A DNA stretch of 16,104 bases from JAVKSL01 sp039583695 (GTDB lineage: Bacteria > Actinomycetota > Acidimicrobiia > Acidimicrobiales > JAJPHD01). This document shows positions 7,454 through 14,105 of the stretch, piece after piece. The number at the start of each line of letters is the position of its first letter. The stretch's first letter is position 1. Below the pieces are notes generated by a model, which was not told the origin of the DNA, searched no databases, and saw nothing but the letters and a program-made list of their open reading frames with translations. Both the position numbers and the translations under genes were made by a program. The DNA is taken from positions 1-16,104 of the forward strand of contig JAVKSL010000064.1 of assembly GCA_039583695.1 (NCBI GenBank), read 5' to 3'.

Positions 7454-8262
7454 CGCGCCGCCCCCTGATCTGATGGCGGCCAGGCCAGTCGGGCGAAGGC
7501 GGCGTGGTTGTGGATGCTCTCGTCGTTGACCGCTTCGACGGAGAACCGGGCGATCCTCGGGTCGTGACGCAGGTGCTCGGCGACGGTGCGGACCATGTCC
7601 TCGACGAAGACCGGGTGGTCGTAGGCGAGCATCGTGACGTGCCGCTCGTCGGCGCGCTTGAGGAGCGGGTACACGGGACTCGATCCGGAGGCCTCCGCCG
7701 CCTCGATGAGGTCTTCCAGCCACACGGGGTCAGCGTCGTCAGGCCAGTTCGGGACAGCATGGATGGTCACCGTGCCCCGCTGGTTGTGGGCCCCGTAATC
7801 GCTGATCGCCTTGCTGCACGGGCAGACGCTCGTCACTGGAACGCCAGCCGAGATGGCGAACTCCACGAGGTTGTCGCGGATCGAGGCGTCGATCCCGCAC
7901 GCGTAGTCGACGAGCGCGCTCGCTCCGCTTACCGGGGCGGAGCGTCGCAGGAAGTACGGGAACCGCAGGGCAAGCTTGGCGCTGGGGGCGTCGAGTCGGT
8001 CGCATAGGTGCTGGAGGACCGCCGGGATCGATTGGGGAGTGAGTTCACCCGCGTGGTCGTCGAGGATCTCGACGAATCGGCTGAGGTGACTGCCCTTCTG
8101 CTCGGGGGGCAGCGACACCGAGAGGGAGATGTTGGCGACGGTGTCCTGCTTCCCGTGCTCGGCGTGGAAGACCGATACCGGGTAGCGCAGACCGCTGACA
8201 CCGACCTCGTCGATGCCGATACCCCGTCCGTCGGGCTCGCTCTGCACATCGGGAAGGGTCAC
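7447..8262 (-). CDS. folE2: GTP cyclohydrolase FolE2 (type IB)
   Basis: This enzyme converts GTP to 7,8-dihydroneopterin triphosphate, the first step towards preQ0. The 271 residues start at GTG 8262 (GTGA overlap with the queD stop; GAGGGG seven bases upstream). Family marks are GVSGLRYPVSVF, a KQDTVANISLSVSLP segment, KGSHLSRFVEIL and the active-site stretch SVCPCSKAISDYGAHNQRG with C147 and H159. Near the C-terminus the sequence has HNHAAFARLAW. FolE2 is unrelated in sequence to FolE and tolerates metals other than zinc. As folate genes are absent nearby and que genes adjoin, it probably serves this pathway specifically. Confidence 0.95.
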   Translation of the reverse strand: MTLPDVQSEPDGRGIGIDEVGVSGLRYPVSVFHAEHGKQDTVANISLSVSLPPEQKGSHLSRFVEILDDHAGELTPQSIPAVLQHLCDRLDAPSAKLALRFPYFLRRSAPVSGASALVDYACGIDASIRDNLVEFAISAGVPVTSVCPCSKAISDYGAHNQRGTVTIHAVPNWPDDADPVWLEDLIEAAEASGSSPVYPLLKRADERHVTMLAYDHPVFVEDMVRTVAEHLRHDPRIARFSVEAVNDESIHNHAAFARLAWPPSDQGAARW

Positions 8263-8621
8263 GTGCTCGCCCCTCGGTAGGCGACGCCGGACGTGCACGT
8301 CTCGCGCACGATGACCTCTGCGAGTTGGGGCAACGCCGTCGTCAGCCGCTCCCAGATCCAGCGGGCCAGGTTCTCGCTGGTCGGGTTATCGAGTCCTTCG
8401 ATCTCGTTCAAGAAGTAGTGATCGAGCCGGTCGAGGAGCGGCGCGAACGCGGCCTTGATCTCGGCGAAGTCGATGACCATCCCGGTCGCCGGGTCGATGT
8501 CGCCGCGGACTCGTACCTCGACCCGGAAGGAGTGTCCGTGGAGCCGGGAACACTTGTGACCCTCGGGGACGTGGGGGAGGCGGTGCGCGGCCTCGAAGGT
8601 GAATTCGCGAAAGACGTCCAT
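8259..8621 (-). CDS. queD: QueD, 6-carboxy-5,6,7,8-tetrahydropterin synthase
   Basis: QueD converts dihydroneopterin triphosphate to 6-carboxytetrahydropterin, the second step to preQ0. The 120-residue length is typical. FTFEAAHRL (H13) and CSRLHGHSF (C24, H28, H30) give the zinc ligands and catalytic cysteine. LDHYFLNE, PTSENLARWIW and the C-terminal substrate loop ETCTSGVAYRG complete the family pattern. The start is ATG 8621, within TGATG shared with the queE stop. Upstream in-frame ATG codons would extend into queE and add residues unlike the family. Confidence 0.96.
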   Translation of the reverse strand: MDVFREFTFEAAHRLPHVPEGHKCSRLHGHSFRVEVRVRGDIDPATGMVIDFAEIKAAFAPLLDRLDHYFLNEIEGLDNPTSENLARWIWERLTTALPQLAEVIVRETCTSGVAYRGAST

Positions 8622-9259
8622 CAGCGGATCCCCGTGTATTTGTGGGTCTGGAGGCTGAGTCGCCACCTGGGGTGGGCCAGGCAGTACTCGATGGCGAGCG
8701 CGGTGTGCTTATCTCGTTCCGGGCCGTCCATGGGTTGCAGCAGGAACCGCTCGAAGCCCAGGTGCTCGAAGGCGTCGGGCGCAGCCGTTGCTTGAGGGAA
8801 GACCAGCTTGAGTTCGTGACCGTGATCGAGCACGAGCGGGGCGCCGGCCTTGGGACTGACACAGATCCAGTCGAGCCCTCTCGGGGCTGGCTGGGTTCCG
8901 TTGGTTTCTACTCCAACTTCGAAGCCGGCCTCATGGAGCGCGTCCACCGCGGCCTCGTCCAACTGCAGGAGGGGTTCGCCGCCGGTGCACACCACGTACG
9001 GCTCGGCCCCGTCCCCGGCCTCGCCAACCCAAGCGGCGGCGACCGCGTGAGCCAGGTCCTGGGGAGTCTCGAATCGCCCCCCGCCGGGGCCGTCGGTGCC
9101 GATGAAGTCGGTGTCACAGAACTGGCAGATGGCCTGCGCCCGCTGCGATTCCCGGCCGGTCCACAGGTTGCAGCGGGAGAACCGGCAGAAGACGGCGGGG
9201 CGACCGACCTGAGCACCCTCGCCTTGGAGGGTGTAGTAGATCTCCTTGACCAGGTACAT
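8621..9259 (-). CDS. queE: QueE, 7-carboxy-7-deazaguanine synthase (radical SAM)
   Basis: QueE uses S-adenosylmethionine and a 4Fe-4S cluster to contract carboxytetrahydropterin to 7-carboxy-7-deazaguanine. It has 212 residues and begins MYLVKEIYYTLQGEGAQVGR at ATG 9259, shared with the queC stop (TGATG). The cluster cysteines are C30, C45 and C48, spaced CX14CX2C as in the characterised Burkholderia-type enzyme rather than CX3CX2C. CTGGEPLLQLD is the SAM-binding GGE motif. VSPKAG and LKLVFPQA are substrate-side segments, and the end QTHKYTGIR is typical. Confidence 0.96.
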   Translation of the reverse strand: MYLVKEIYYTLQGEGAQVGRPAVFCRFSRCNLWTGRESQRAQAICQFCDTDFIGTDGPGGGRFETPQDLAHAVAAAWVGEAGDGAEPYVVCTGGEPLLQLDEAAVDALHEAGFEVGVETNGTQPAPRGLDWICVSPKAGAPLVLDHGHELKLVFPQATAAPDAFEHLGFERFLLQPMDGPERDKHTALAIEYCLAHPRWRLSLQTHKYTGIR

Positions 9260-9957
9260 CAGCCGCGAGTCGTGGTGAGCGCCGGGTCCTCCATCCCGAC
9301 CTCGGCGAAGCCCTTCTGGCGGAGCAGGCACGAGTCGCAGGTGCCGCACGGTCGCCCCTCGCTGTCAGGGTCGTAGCAGCTGTGGGTGAGGCCGTAATCG
9401 ACACCGAGCTCGACTCCCCGCTGGATGATCTGCGCCTTGGTCAGGTCGATCAGTGGGGTGTGGATCCGCAGATGCTGGCGCCCTTCGACGCCCGCCTTGG
9501 TGGCCAGGTTGGCCATTGACTCGTAGGCGGCGATGTATTCGGGCCGGCAGTCGGGGTACCCGGAGTAGTCGAGCGCGTTCACCCCGATGAAGATGTCGCT
9601 GGCCTCCAGTGTCTCGGCCCAGGCCAGCGCGAACGAGAGGAAGATCGTGTTCCGCGCCGGTACGTAGGTGACCGGGATCCCCTCATCGAGGTCTTCCAGC
9701 CTCTGGTGATGGGGGACATCGATGTCTGCGGTCAGGGCGGAACCGCCGAACGCCCGGAGGTCGATGTCGGCCACCACGTGCCCGGCGGCACCCATGTCGT
9801 CAGCGACCCGACGCGCCGCCGCCAGTTCGACCTCGTGGCGCTGGCCGTAGCGGAAGCTCAGGGCGTAGGGGCGGAAGCCCTCAGCTTTGGCGATGGCCAA
9901 GACGGTCGTTGAGTCAAGACCCCCGCTGAGCAGGATCACCGCTGGTTGGTCGCTCAC
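9259..9957 (-). CDS. queC: QueC, 7-cyano-7-deazaguanine (preQ0) synthase
   Basis: QueC adenylates 7-carboxy-7-deazaguanine and uses ammonia to form preQ0, the base inserted by DpdA. The 232 residues carry the PP-loop SGGLDSTT (11-18), FRYGQRHE, YVPARNTIFLSFALAWAE, GYPDCRPEY and the zinc knuckle C194, C204, C207, C210 (HSCY...CGTCDSC). GTG 9957 is preferred because GGAGG lies seven bases before it. GTG 9963 is almost on top of that ribosome site. As first gene of the minus-strand operon, its promoter should lie in 9958-10260. Confidence 0.96.
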   Translation of the reverse strand: MSDQPAVILLSGGLDSTTVLAIAKAEGFRPYALSFRYGQRHEVELAAARRVADDMGAAGHVVADIDLRAFGGSALTADIDVPHHQRLEDLDEGIPVTYVPARNTIFLSFALAWAETLEASDIFIGVNALDYSGYPDCRPEYIAAYESMANLATKAGVEGRQHLRIHTPLIDLTKAQIIQRGVELGVDYGLTHSCYDPDSEGRPCGTCDSCLLRQKGFAEVGMEDPALTTTRG

Positions 9958-10083
9958 GTCCACTCCTCCGATCTAGGTCGTTGGGGTCGACGTCCTACCT
10001 CCGCACCAGCATGCTGAGCAAAAACTGCGTCGGATGCCTGTTGGCTCCCTCTACAGTTTTCGGCGGTGTCGTCACCCACTCGA

Positions 10084-10097
10084 ACCACAGTACTGGT
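10084..10097. promoter_or_regulatory. Near-palindrome ACCACAGTACTGGT, candidate operator on the queC side
   Basis: The core CAGTACTG (10088-10095) is a perfect 8-bp palindrome flanked by ACC and GT. It sits about 130 bp upstream of queC. The ACAGTACT part recurs at 10306-10313 near the opposite promoter, making a shared regulator possible. Confidence 0.3.
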
Positions 10098-10265
10098 ATT
10101 CATAGCGCGAGTGTGTGACCGTGATACTGAAGCCCCTCCAAGTCCGGTCCGCGGACCCGGCCCGAGGCCCGGCGGGACGTCGCAAGAGCCGCCTCCCGCA
10201 GCTCGGCCCGCCTGGAGGCTCGGTTCGGGAGTGTTCCGGTGCAGCTGAGAGATAATTTTCAGCGA

Positions 10266-10286
10266 GAACACCTTCAAGGGGTGTTC
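10266..10286. promoter_or_regulatory. Inverted repeat GAACACC-N7-GGTGTTC, candidate operator
   Basis: Two perfect 7-bp arms are separated by TTCAAGG. A lone GTGTTC half-site lies upstream at 10231-10236. The right arm overlaps a weak possible -35 (10282-10287) set 17 bases from a TACAGT -10-like hexamer (10305-10310). Binding would therefore plausibly repress the dndB-like operon. It resembles in layout, not in sequence, the spaced inverted repeats bound by DndB regulators. Confidence 0.4.
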
Positions 10287-10334
10287 AAGAGACCTTCGAG
10301 TCGATACAGTACTCCTAGAAGGCTCCGAAACATC

Positions 10335-10363
10335 GCCTCGCGGATGTGGAACATCGCTGAGGC
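10335..10363 (+). promoter_or_regulatory. Bulged 12-bp hairpin in the leader of the dndB-like gene
   Basis: GCCTC-GCG-g-ATGT (10335-10347) pairs with ACAT-CGC-t-GAGGC (10351-10363) around the loop GGA, with one bulged base on each side. It ends 36 bases before the GTG start. AACATCGC occurs twice, 21 bases apart (10329-10336 and 10350-10357). The first copy can pair with the same GCGgATGT arm around loop CTC, so two mutually exclusive hairpins are possible. Confidence 0.4.
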
Positions 10364-10399
10364 GCCGAAGAGTATCGCCAGATCCCTACGGAGGGTGAC

Positions 10400-11548
10400 G
10401 TGTACACGATCGCTGTGACCGAAGGCCACCAAGGCAAGCACCGCTACTTCACCGGCAGCGTGCCCGTGGGTGAGTTGGAGCACATCGTCAAGTTCCCCGA
10501 GGACCTGGGGGACCTCGATGAGGACGAGCAGATGCAGCGAAGCATTGCCAAGCGCCGCATCGGCGACCTGGTCGAGTACCTCACCAGCGTCGACGACCAC
10601 TTCTTCTCCGCGGTGACCCTCATGATCCTGCCCCGGTCGCTGGACCGACCGGCGGTTCTCGGCGACCTCGATGACGACCAGGACGACGGCGAATACGACT
10701 ACGCGTTCGAGCGAGCACAGCGAGGCCCTCATCCCGGGAAGGTCCGCCAGGGCTGGCTCCATCTCGGCGGCGACGTCATGTTGTTCCCCGCAGACGGCCA
10801 GCACCGCCTCTACGCCGAGTTCGACGCCATGAAGAGCGAACCCAGTCTGTCCAAGGAGGAGCTGCCCGTCGTCTTCTTGCCCTACGAGTCCGCCGACCAG
10901 GTCCGCCAGCTCTTCTCGGACCTCAACCTCAACGCCAAGCCCATCAGCAAGACGCTGGCTCTCGGCTACGAGAGCCGGGACCCCATGGCACTACTGGCCA
11001 AGGCCGTAGCCCCCCGGGTATCGCTGTTCCGGGAGCGGCTCAACCTGCGGACCAACTCGCTGCCTAAGAGTTCGGCGAACGTCATCACCCTCAATACCTT
11101 GGTGCAGGGATGCCGGGATCTCGTCGAGGGCTTCGCCGGCGAGGACAAGAACGACCAGCGGACCTACCTCGCGCCCGAGCACATCGACGAAGCGGTTGCC
11201 CAGATCACCGCCGCGTGGGAAGACATCATCGATCCCTTCTCCGAGCACTGGGACAAGGTGATTAGCGACGAAATCACGCCAGGCGAGCTACGTGACGAAT
11301 ACCTCTTTCCCCACGGTCTCGGATGGAGAGCTCTTGCCTCCGCTGCGGGAGCACTGATCGCCGCCGACCCCGACAACTGGGCGGCCAAGTTCGCCCAGGG
11401 CGTCGGCGCCTACAACTGGGCCCGCACCGGCCCCGAATGGGAAGGCAACGCCGTCATCCACGACCGCGACAAGGGCACCAACCGGGTCAACAACACCGAT
11501 CCCGGGATTAACCAGCTCAAAGAACTGATCCTGAAGGCCGCCGAATGA
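10400..11548 (+). CDS. DndB-like DGQHR-domain protein, probable regulator
   Basis: This 382-residue protein starts at GTG 10400, four bases after GGAGGG. It carries the exact motif DGQHR at 132-136 (FPADGQHRLYAEF) and FSDLNLNAKPISK at 172-184, followed by YESRDP. These segments are typical of DndB and related DGQHR proteins. DndB binds DNA and represses phosphorothioation clusters. No dndA, dndC, dndD or dndE is present here, so the partner is more likely the neighbouring 7-deazaguanine genes or the helicase-nuclease genes that follow. It is only distantly related to the two minus-strand DGQQR proteins, lacking their GYQRP block. A 10-bp palindrome CGTGTACACG covers the start codon, suggesting autoregulation. 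Confidence 0.8.
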   Translation: MYTIAVTEGHQGKHRYFTGSVPVGELEHIVKFPEDLGDLDEDEQMQRSIAKRRIGDLVEYLTSVDDHFFSAVTLMILPRSLDRPAVLGDLDDDQDDGEYDYAFERAQRGPHPGKVRQGWLHLGGDVMLFPADGQHRLYAEFDAMKSEPSLSKEELPVVFLPYESADQVRQLFSDLNLNAKPISKTLALGYESRDPMALLAKAVAPRVSLFRERLNLRTNSLPKSSANVITLNTLVQGCRDLVEGFAGEDKNDQRTYLAPEHIDEAVAQITAAWEDIIDPFSEHWDKVISDEITPGELRDEYLFPHGLGWRALASAAGALIAADPDNWAAKFAQGVGAYNWARTGPEWEGNAVIHDRDKGTNRVNNTDPGINQLKELILKAAE

Positions 11549-11667
11549 TGCAACCGACCTCGATGGGTCCCTACCTATCGCGTCGTTCGTCCACCACCTC
11601 CCAGCCGTGGAACCTGGTCAACCGGAGGAAAGTCGTCCCCCCGGCGGCCAAAGGCCGCCGGGGATGA
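11545..11667 (+). CDS. Small basic ORF (40 residues) coupled between the dndB-like gene and helicase
   Basis: ATGATG at 11545-11550 overlaps the stop of the dndB-like gene, with GAAGG seven bases upstream. The frame runs MMQPTSMGPY ... WNLVNRRKVV PPAAKGRRG and stops at TGA 11665-11667, overlapping the helicase ATG (ATGA). Both junctions follow the overlap style used throughout the locus, and the helicase start lacks a ribosome site of its own. Either the peptide is functional or its translation delivers ribosomes to the helicase. The C-terminal half is strongly basic, so nucleic-acid contact is conceivable. A strong hairpin lies inside the last codons. I recognise no family. Confidence 0.5.
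   Translation: MMQPTSMGPYLSRRSSTTSQPWNLVNRRKVVPPAAKGRRG
11639..11663 (+). promoter_or_regulatory. Perfect 11-bp stem, AAA loop, abutting the helicase start codon
   Basis: CCCCGGCGGCC (11639-11649) and GGCCGCCGGGG (11653-11663) are exact reverse complements around AAA, and the ATG follows directly at 11664. No T-run follows, so it is not a standard terminator. It would block independent initiation at the helicase ATG unless unfolded by ribosomes translating the 40-residue ORF. Alternatively it brings GGAGG (11624-11628) to about 10 bases from the ATG when folded. Confidence 0.6.
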
Positions 11668-14105
11668 CCGCCCCGCTTACCGCCGCCGCCACGGCCACGC
11701 TGTCCCCGGAGGCCTTCTTCGAACTGGCCGACGAGGTCCTCGCCGAGGTCGGCCGCGAACCGCTCGACGGGGGAGACCCGCACCGGCGGATCATCACCGT
11801 CCGACCAGACGATCGGGTGCTGCAGATCCTGGCCGGCGCTGGCTCGGGCAAGACCGAGATGCTCGTCTGGCGGGTCCTCTACGAGCTCATGGTCCTCGGC
11901 ACGGCGGCGTCGCGGTTGATCGTCACTACCTTCACCCGCAAGGCGGCCACCGAACTGGCAGTCAGGATGGTCGAGCGCAGTGACGCCCTGCTCGACCAGG
12001 CCCGCAAGCGAGGCTTGGACCCGGCCGATCCCCACGTGCACGACCTGCGCATCGGGACCCTTCACAGCCTCTGCGACGCCCTGCTCGCCGAGTTCGACGC
12101 CGAATACATGGCGGAGGGGACCGAAGTGGTCGACGAGACCGAGACCCGGGTCCGGCTCAGCCGGGTCCACCGCTTTGCGCTCGGCTACACGGGCCGGCCA
12201 CCCGGCAAGGTCATCGACCGTCTCCTCGACCGGGAGGAACTGGTGGCCCTGTTCCGACCACCGTGGGACGACGGCCACTGGCCCGGCAACAACTTCCAGC
12301 GCATGGGGTTCCTCCAGATGCTCCTCGGCCAGCAAACCGAAACCTGGCTGCCCCGCTGCGGACCGACCGGCACCCCGAGCGGCATCGAAGCCCTCTCGGC
12401 CGGGGTCACCGACGACCTCGTGAAGCTCCAGGAGCGCTGGGAGCACTACCTCGACGAGCACTCCATCTTGGACTTCGCCACCATCCAGCACCGCTTCCAC
12501 CAACGCCAAGACGCCGTCGTCGATCACATCGACCATGTCTTCGTCGACGAGTTCCAAGACACCAACCCGATCCAGTTGGCCATCCACCTTCACTGGCTCA
12601 CCCGACCCGAAACCCGACTCACCGTCGTCGGCGACGACGACCAGGCCATGTACCGCTTCCGCGGGTCCGACATCGCCTGCTTCACCGGCCTCGAAGACAA
12701 CTGCCGCACCGCCAACATCAACTACCGGCGAGAGAAGCTGGAGCAGAACTGGCGCAGCACCAAGCGCATCGTCGCCTTCGCCGGGGCCTTCCGCGACGCC
12801 ACCGTGCTCTCGCAGGTCTCCATGGACAAGACGATCCGCGCCCCTAAGTCGTCACCCGGCGGCGACCCGCCCCGACTCCTCGAAGCACCCTGGATCACGC
12901 TGTGCGACCACGTCGCCGCCGAGATCGACGCGCTCGGCGCCGGACGGATCCCCAACGGCCAGCCTGTGGCCCCCTCGGTTGCCGTGCTGCTGTTCTCCAC
13001 CTCCGAGAAGGAAGGGCGCCGCGGAGGCACCGCCGCTTTGGACCTCCGCCGAGCCCTTGAACGACGCGGCCTGCGCGTCTACAACCCCCGCAACAAGACC
13101 GCTGCCCGCCAGGGCAGCCCCGTCTACTCCCTCGCAGCGCTGCTCTCCTACCTGATCGACCCGGTGGCGTTCGCCCCGGCCGGCAAGAACGGCCGCGAGA
13201 TCATGGTGTGGGCGTCGTGCAACGACCCGGCCAAGGCCCCCTTCTCGCCGATCCAGCCGCCACCCTTCGCCGTAGCCCCCGCCCACTCCGGCATCCAAAA
13301 GGGATACCGGGGCAGCACCGCCGGGGTGCGCAACCCCGACCCGGCCATCTCGCCGCTGCTGGACTACATCGACCAAGTCCGAAGCGACCTGGTCGCCGCC
13401 ACCGACGCCTACAACGCCGGGAACGGACCGGCCCCACGACTCACCCTGAGCGGCGTCGTCGCCAGAGTCCTCTCCTTCTCCCAGTTCCGAGGCGTCGGCT
13501 TCAGTCCCGCCCTGTTCCGAGAAGCCCTGTTCACCCAACTCCTCGAAGCCAACATCGCGCCCACCCGCCGCACCCGATCTTCCCTCGACGGGCCGCTCGC
13601 TCCTACCCGCAACGACGCCGGCAAGATCGTCTGGCCGGACGAAATGTGGAGCTTCCTCGGCCTGTTCGGCGCCCTCATCAGCGAAACCGACCTCGACGAC
13701 ATCGAAGACGACGCCTTCGCCGACCACGCCATCGCCCTGCTCACCTTCCACCAAGCCAAGGGCCTCGAATTCGACCACGTCTACGTCGGGCTCACCGGCC
13801 GCCAGCCCGCCCCGCACTCGGTCCTGCAGACCATGCTCTTCAGCGGCGAACGCGTGCGCTACCGCGTCGACGCCGACGGTCAACCCCAGTCGCCCGACCG
13901 CTCCGTCACCCAACTCGCCCTCGCCGACCGCGAACGAGAGCTCTACGTCGCCCTCACCCGGGCCAAGCAACAACTGACCGTCATCCACGACCCGAGCGAC
14001 CAGCGCCCCATGTGTGCACTCAACCCCGCCCTCAAGGACCTCTTCGACACGGCACCGGCCAAGGCCCTCAGCAGCGGGATCACCGAACGGAGATGGAAGC
14101 CATGA
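11664..14105 (+). CDS. UvrD/Rep-type superfamily 1 DNA helicase
   Basis: This 813-residue ATP-dependent 3'-5' helicase of the UvrD/Rep/PcrA class has every motif: Walker A AGAGSGKT (57-64), motif Ia TTFTRKAATELA, GTLHSLC, Walker B FVDEFQDT with D295-E296, motif III VVGDDDQAMYRFRGS, motif IV QNWRST, motif V TFHQAKGLEFDHV and motif VI RELYVALTRAK. The start ATG 11664 overlaps the stop of the 40-residue ORF. An upstream in-frame GTG (11607) would add 19 residues encoded through a hairpin and has no ribosome site. A long middle region (about 390-640) between motifs IV and V lacks recognisable repeats. It ends overlapping the nuclease ATG. It lacks a fused nuclease domain, so it probably works with the RecB-like nuclease downstream, as in AddAB/AdnAB-type machines. 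Confidence 0.93.
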   Translation: MTAPLTAAATATLSPEAFFELADEVLAEVGREPLDGGDPHRRIITVRPDDRVLQILAGAGSGKTEMLVWRVLYELMVLGTAASRLIVTTFTRKAATELAVRMVERSDALLDQARKRGLDPADPHVHDLRIGTLHSLCDALLAEFDAEYMAEGTEVVDETETRVRLSRVHRFALGYTGRPPGKVIDRLLDREELVALFRPPWDDGHWPGNNFQRMGFLQMLLGQQTETWLPRCGPTGTPSGIEALSAGVTDDLVKLQERWEHYLDEHSILDFATIQHRFHQRQDAVVDHIDHVFVDEFQDTNPIQLAIHLHWLTRPETRLTVVGDDDQAMYRFRGSDIACFTGLEDNCRTANINYRREKLEQNWRSTKRIVAFAGAFRDATVLSQVSMDKTIRAPKSSPGGDPPRLLEAPWITLCDHVAAEIDALGAGRIPNGQPVAPSVAVLLFSTSEKEGRRGGTAALDLRRALERRGLRVYNPRNKTAARQGSPVYSLAALLSYLIDPVAFAPAGKNGREIMVWASCNDPAKAPFSPIQPPPFAVAPAHSGIQKGYRGSTAGVRNPDPAISPLLDYIDQVRSDLVAATDAYNAGNGPAPRLTLSGVVARVLSFSQFRGVGFSPALFREALFTQLLEANIAPTRRTRSSLDGPLAPTRNDAGKIVWPDEMWSFLGLFGALISETDLDDIEDDAFADHAIALLTFHQAKGLEFDHVYVGLTGRQPAPHSVLQTMLFSGERVRYRVDADGQPQSPDRSVTQLALADRERELYVALTRAKQQLTVIHDPSDQRPMCALNPALKDLFDTAPAKALSSGITERRWKP

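Larger units (their letters stand above)
9958..10399. promoter_or_regulatory. Divergent intergenic region between the que/dpd operon and the dndB-like operon
   Basis: These 442 bp contain no supportable gene and must hold the promoters of both operons. I see no convincing consensus promoter for queC. Short palindromes are dense here: ACCACAGTACTGGT (10084-10097), GGTCCGCGGACC (10146-10157), GAACACC-N7-GGTGTTC (10266-10286) and CGTGTACACG (10399-10408). ACAGTACT occurs twice (10087-10094, 10306-10313). The adjacent DndB-like product belongs to a family that binds its own promoter region, so these are candidate operators for it. Confidence 0.55.

Noticed and set aside
9958..10260. preQ1/preQ0 riboswitch ahead of queC
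   Set aside because: I could not find the short stem plus A-rich tail pseudoknot pattern of class I, nor a convincing larger class, on the minus-strand leader.
10400..11548. A complete Dnd phosphorothioation system
   Set aside because: Only a DndB-like regulator is present. No cysteine desulfurase, DndC-type PAPS-reductase-like, DndD ATPase or DndE is encoded in the window.
11607..11663. GTG 11607 as helicase start
   Set aside because: It has no ribosome site, and the added 19 residues would be read through the hairpin. ATG 11664 with ATGA coupling fits the local style better.
11571..12593. Minus-strand 340-codon frame over the helicase start
   Set aside because: Antisense shadow of the helicase. 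It is Glu/Val/Gly-rich with no recognisable motif.
12852..13988. Minus-strand 378-codon frame over the helicase middle
   Set aside because: Antisense to conserved helicase motif regions, with composition typical of shadow frames.
13208..14101. Upstream extension of the nuclease frame
   Set aside because: It runs out of frame through the helicase and encodes an Arg/Pro-rich string. Family similarity begins at the ATG at 14102.
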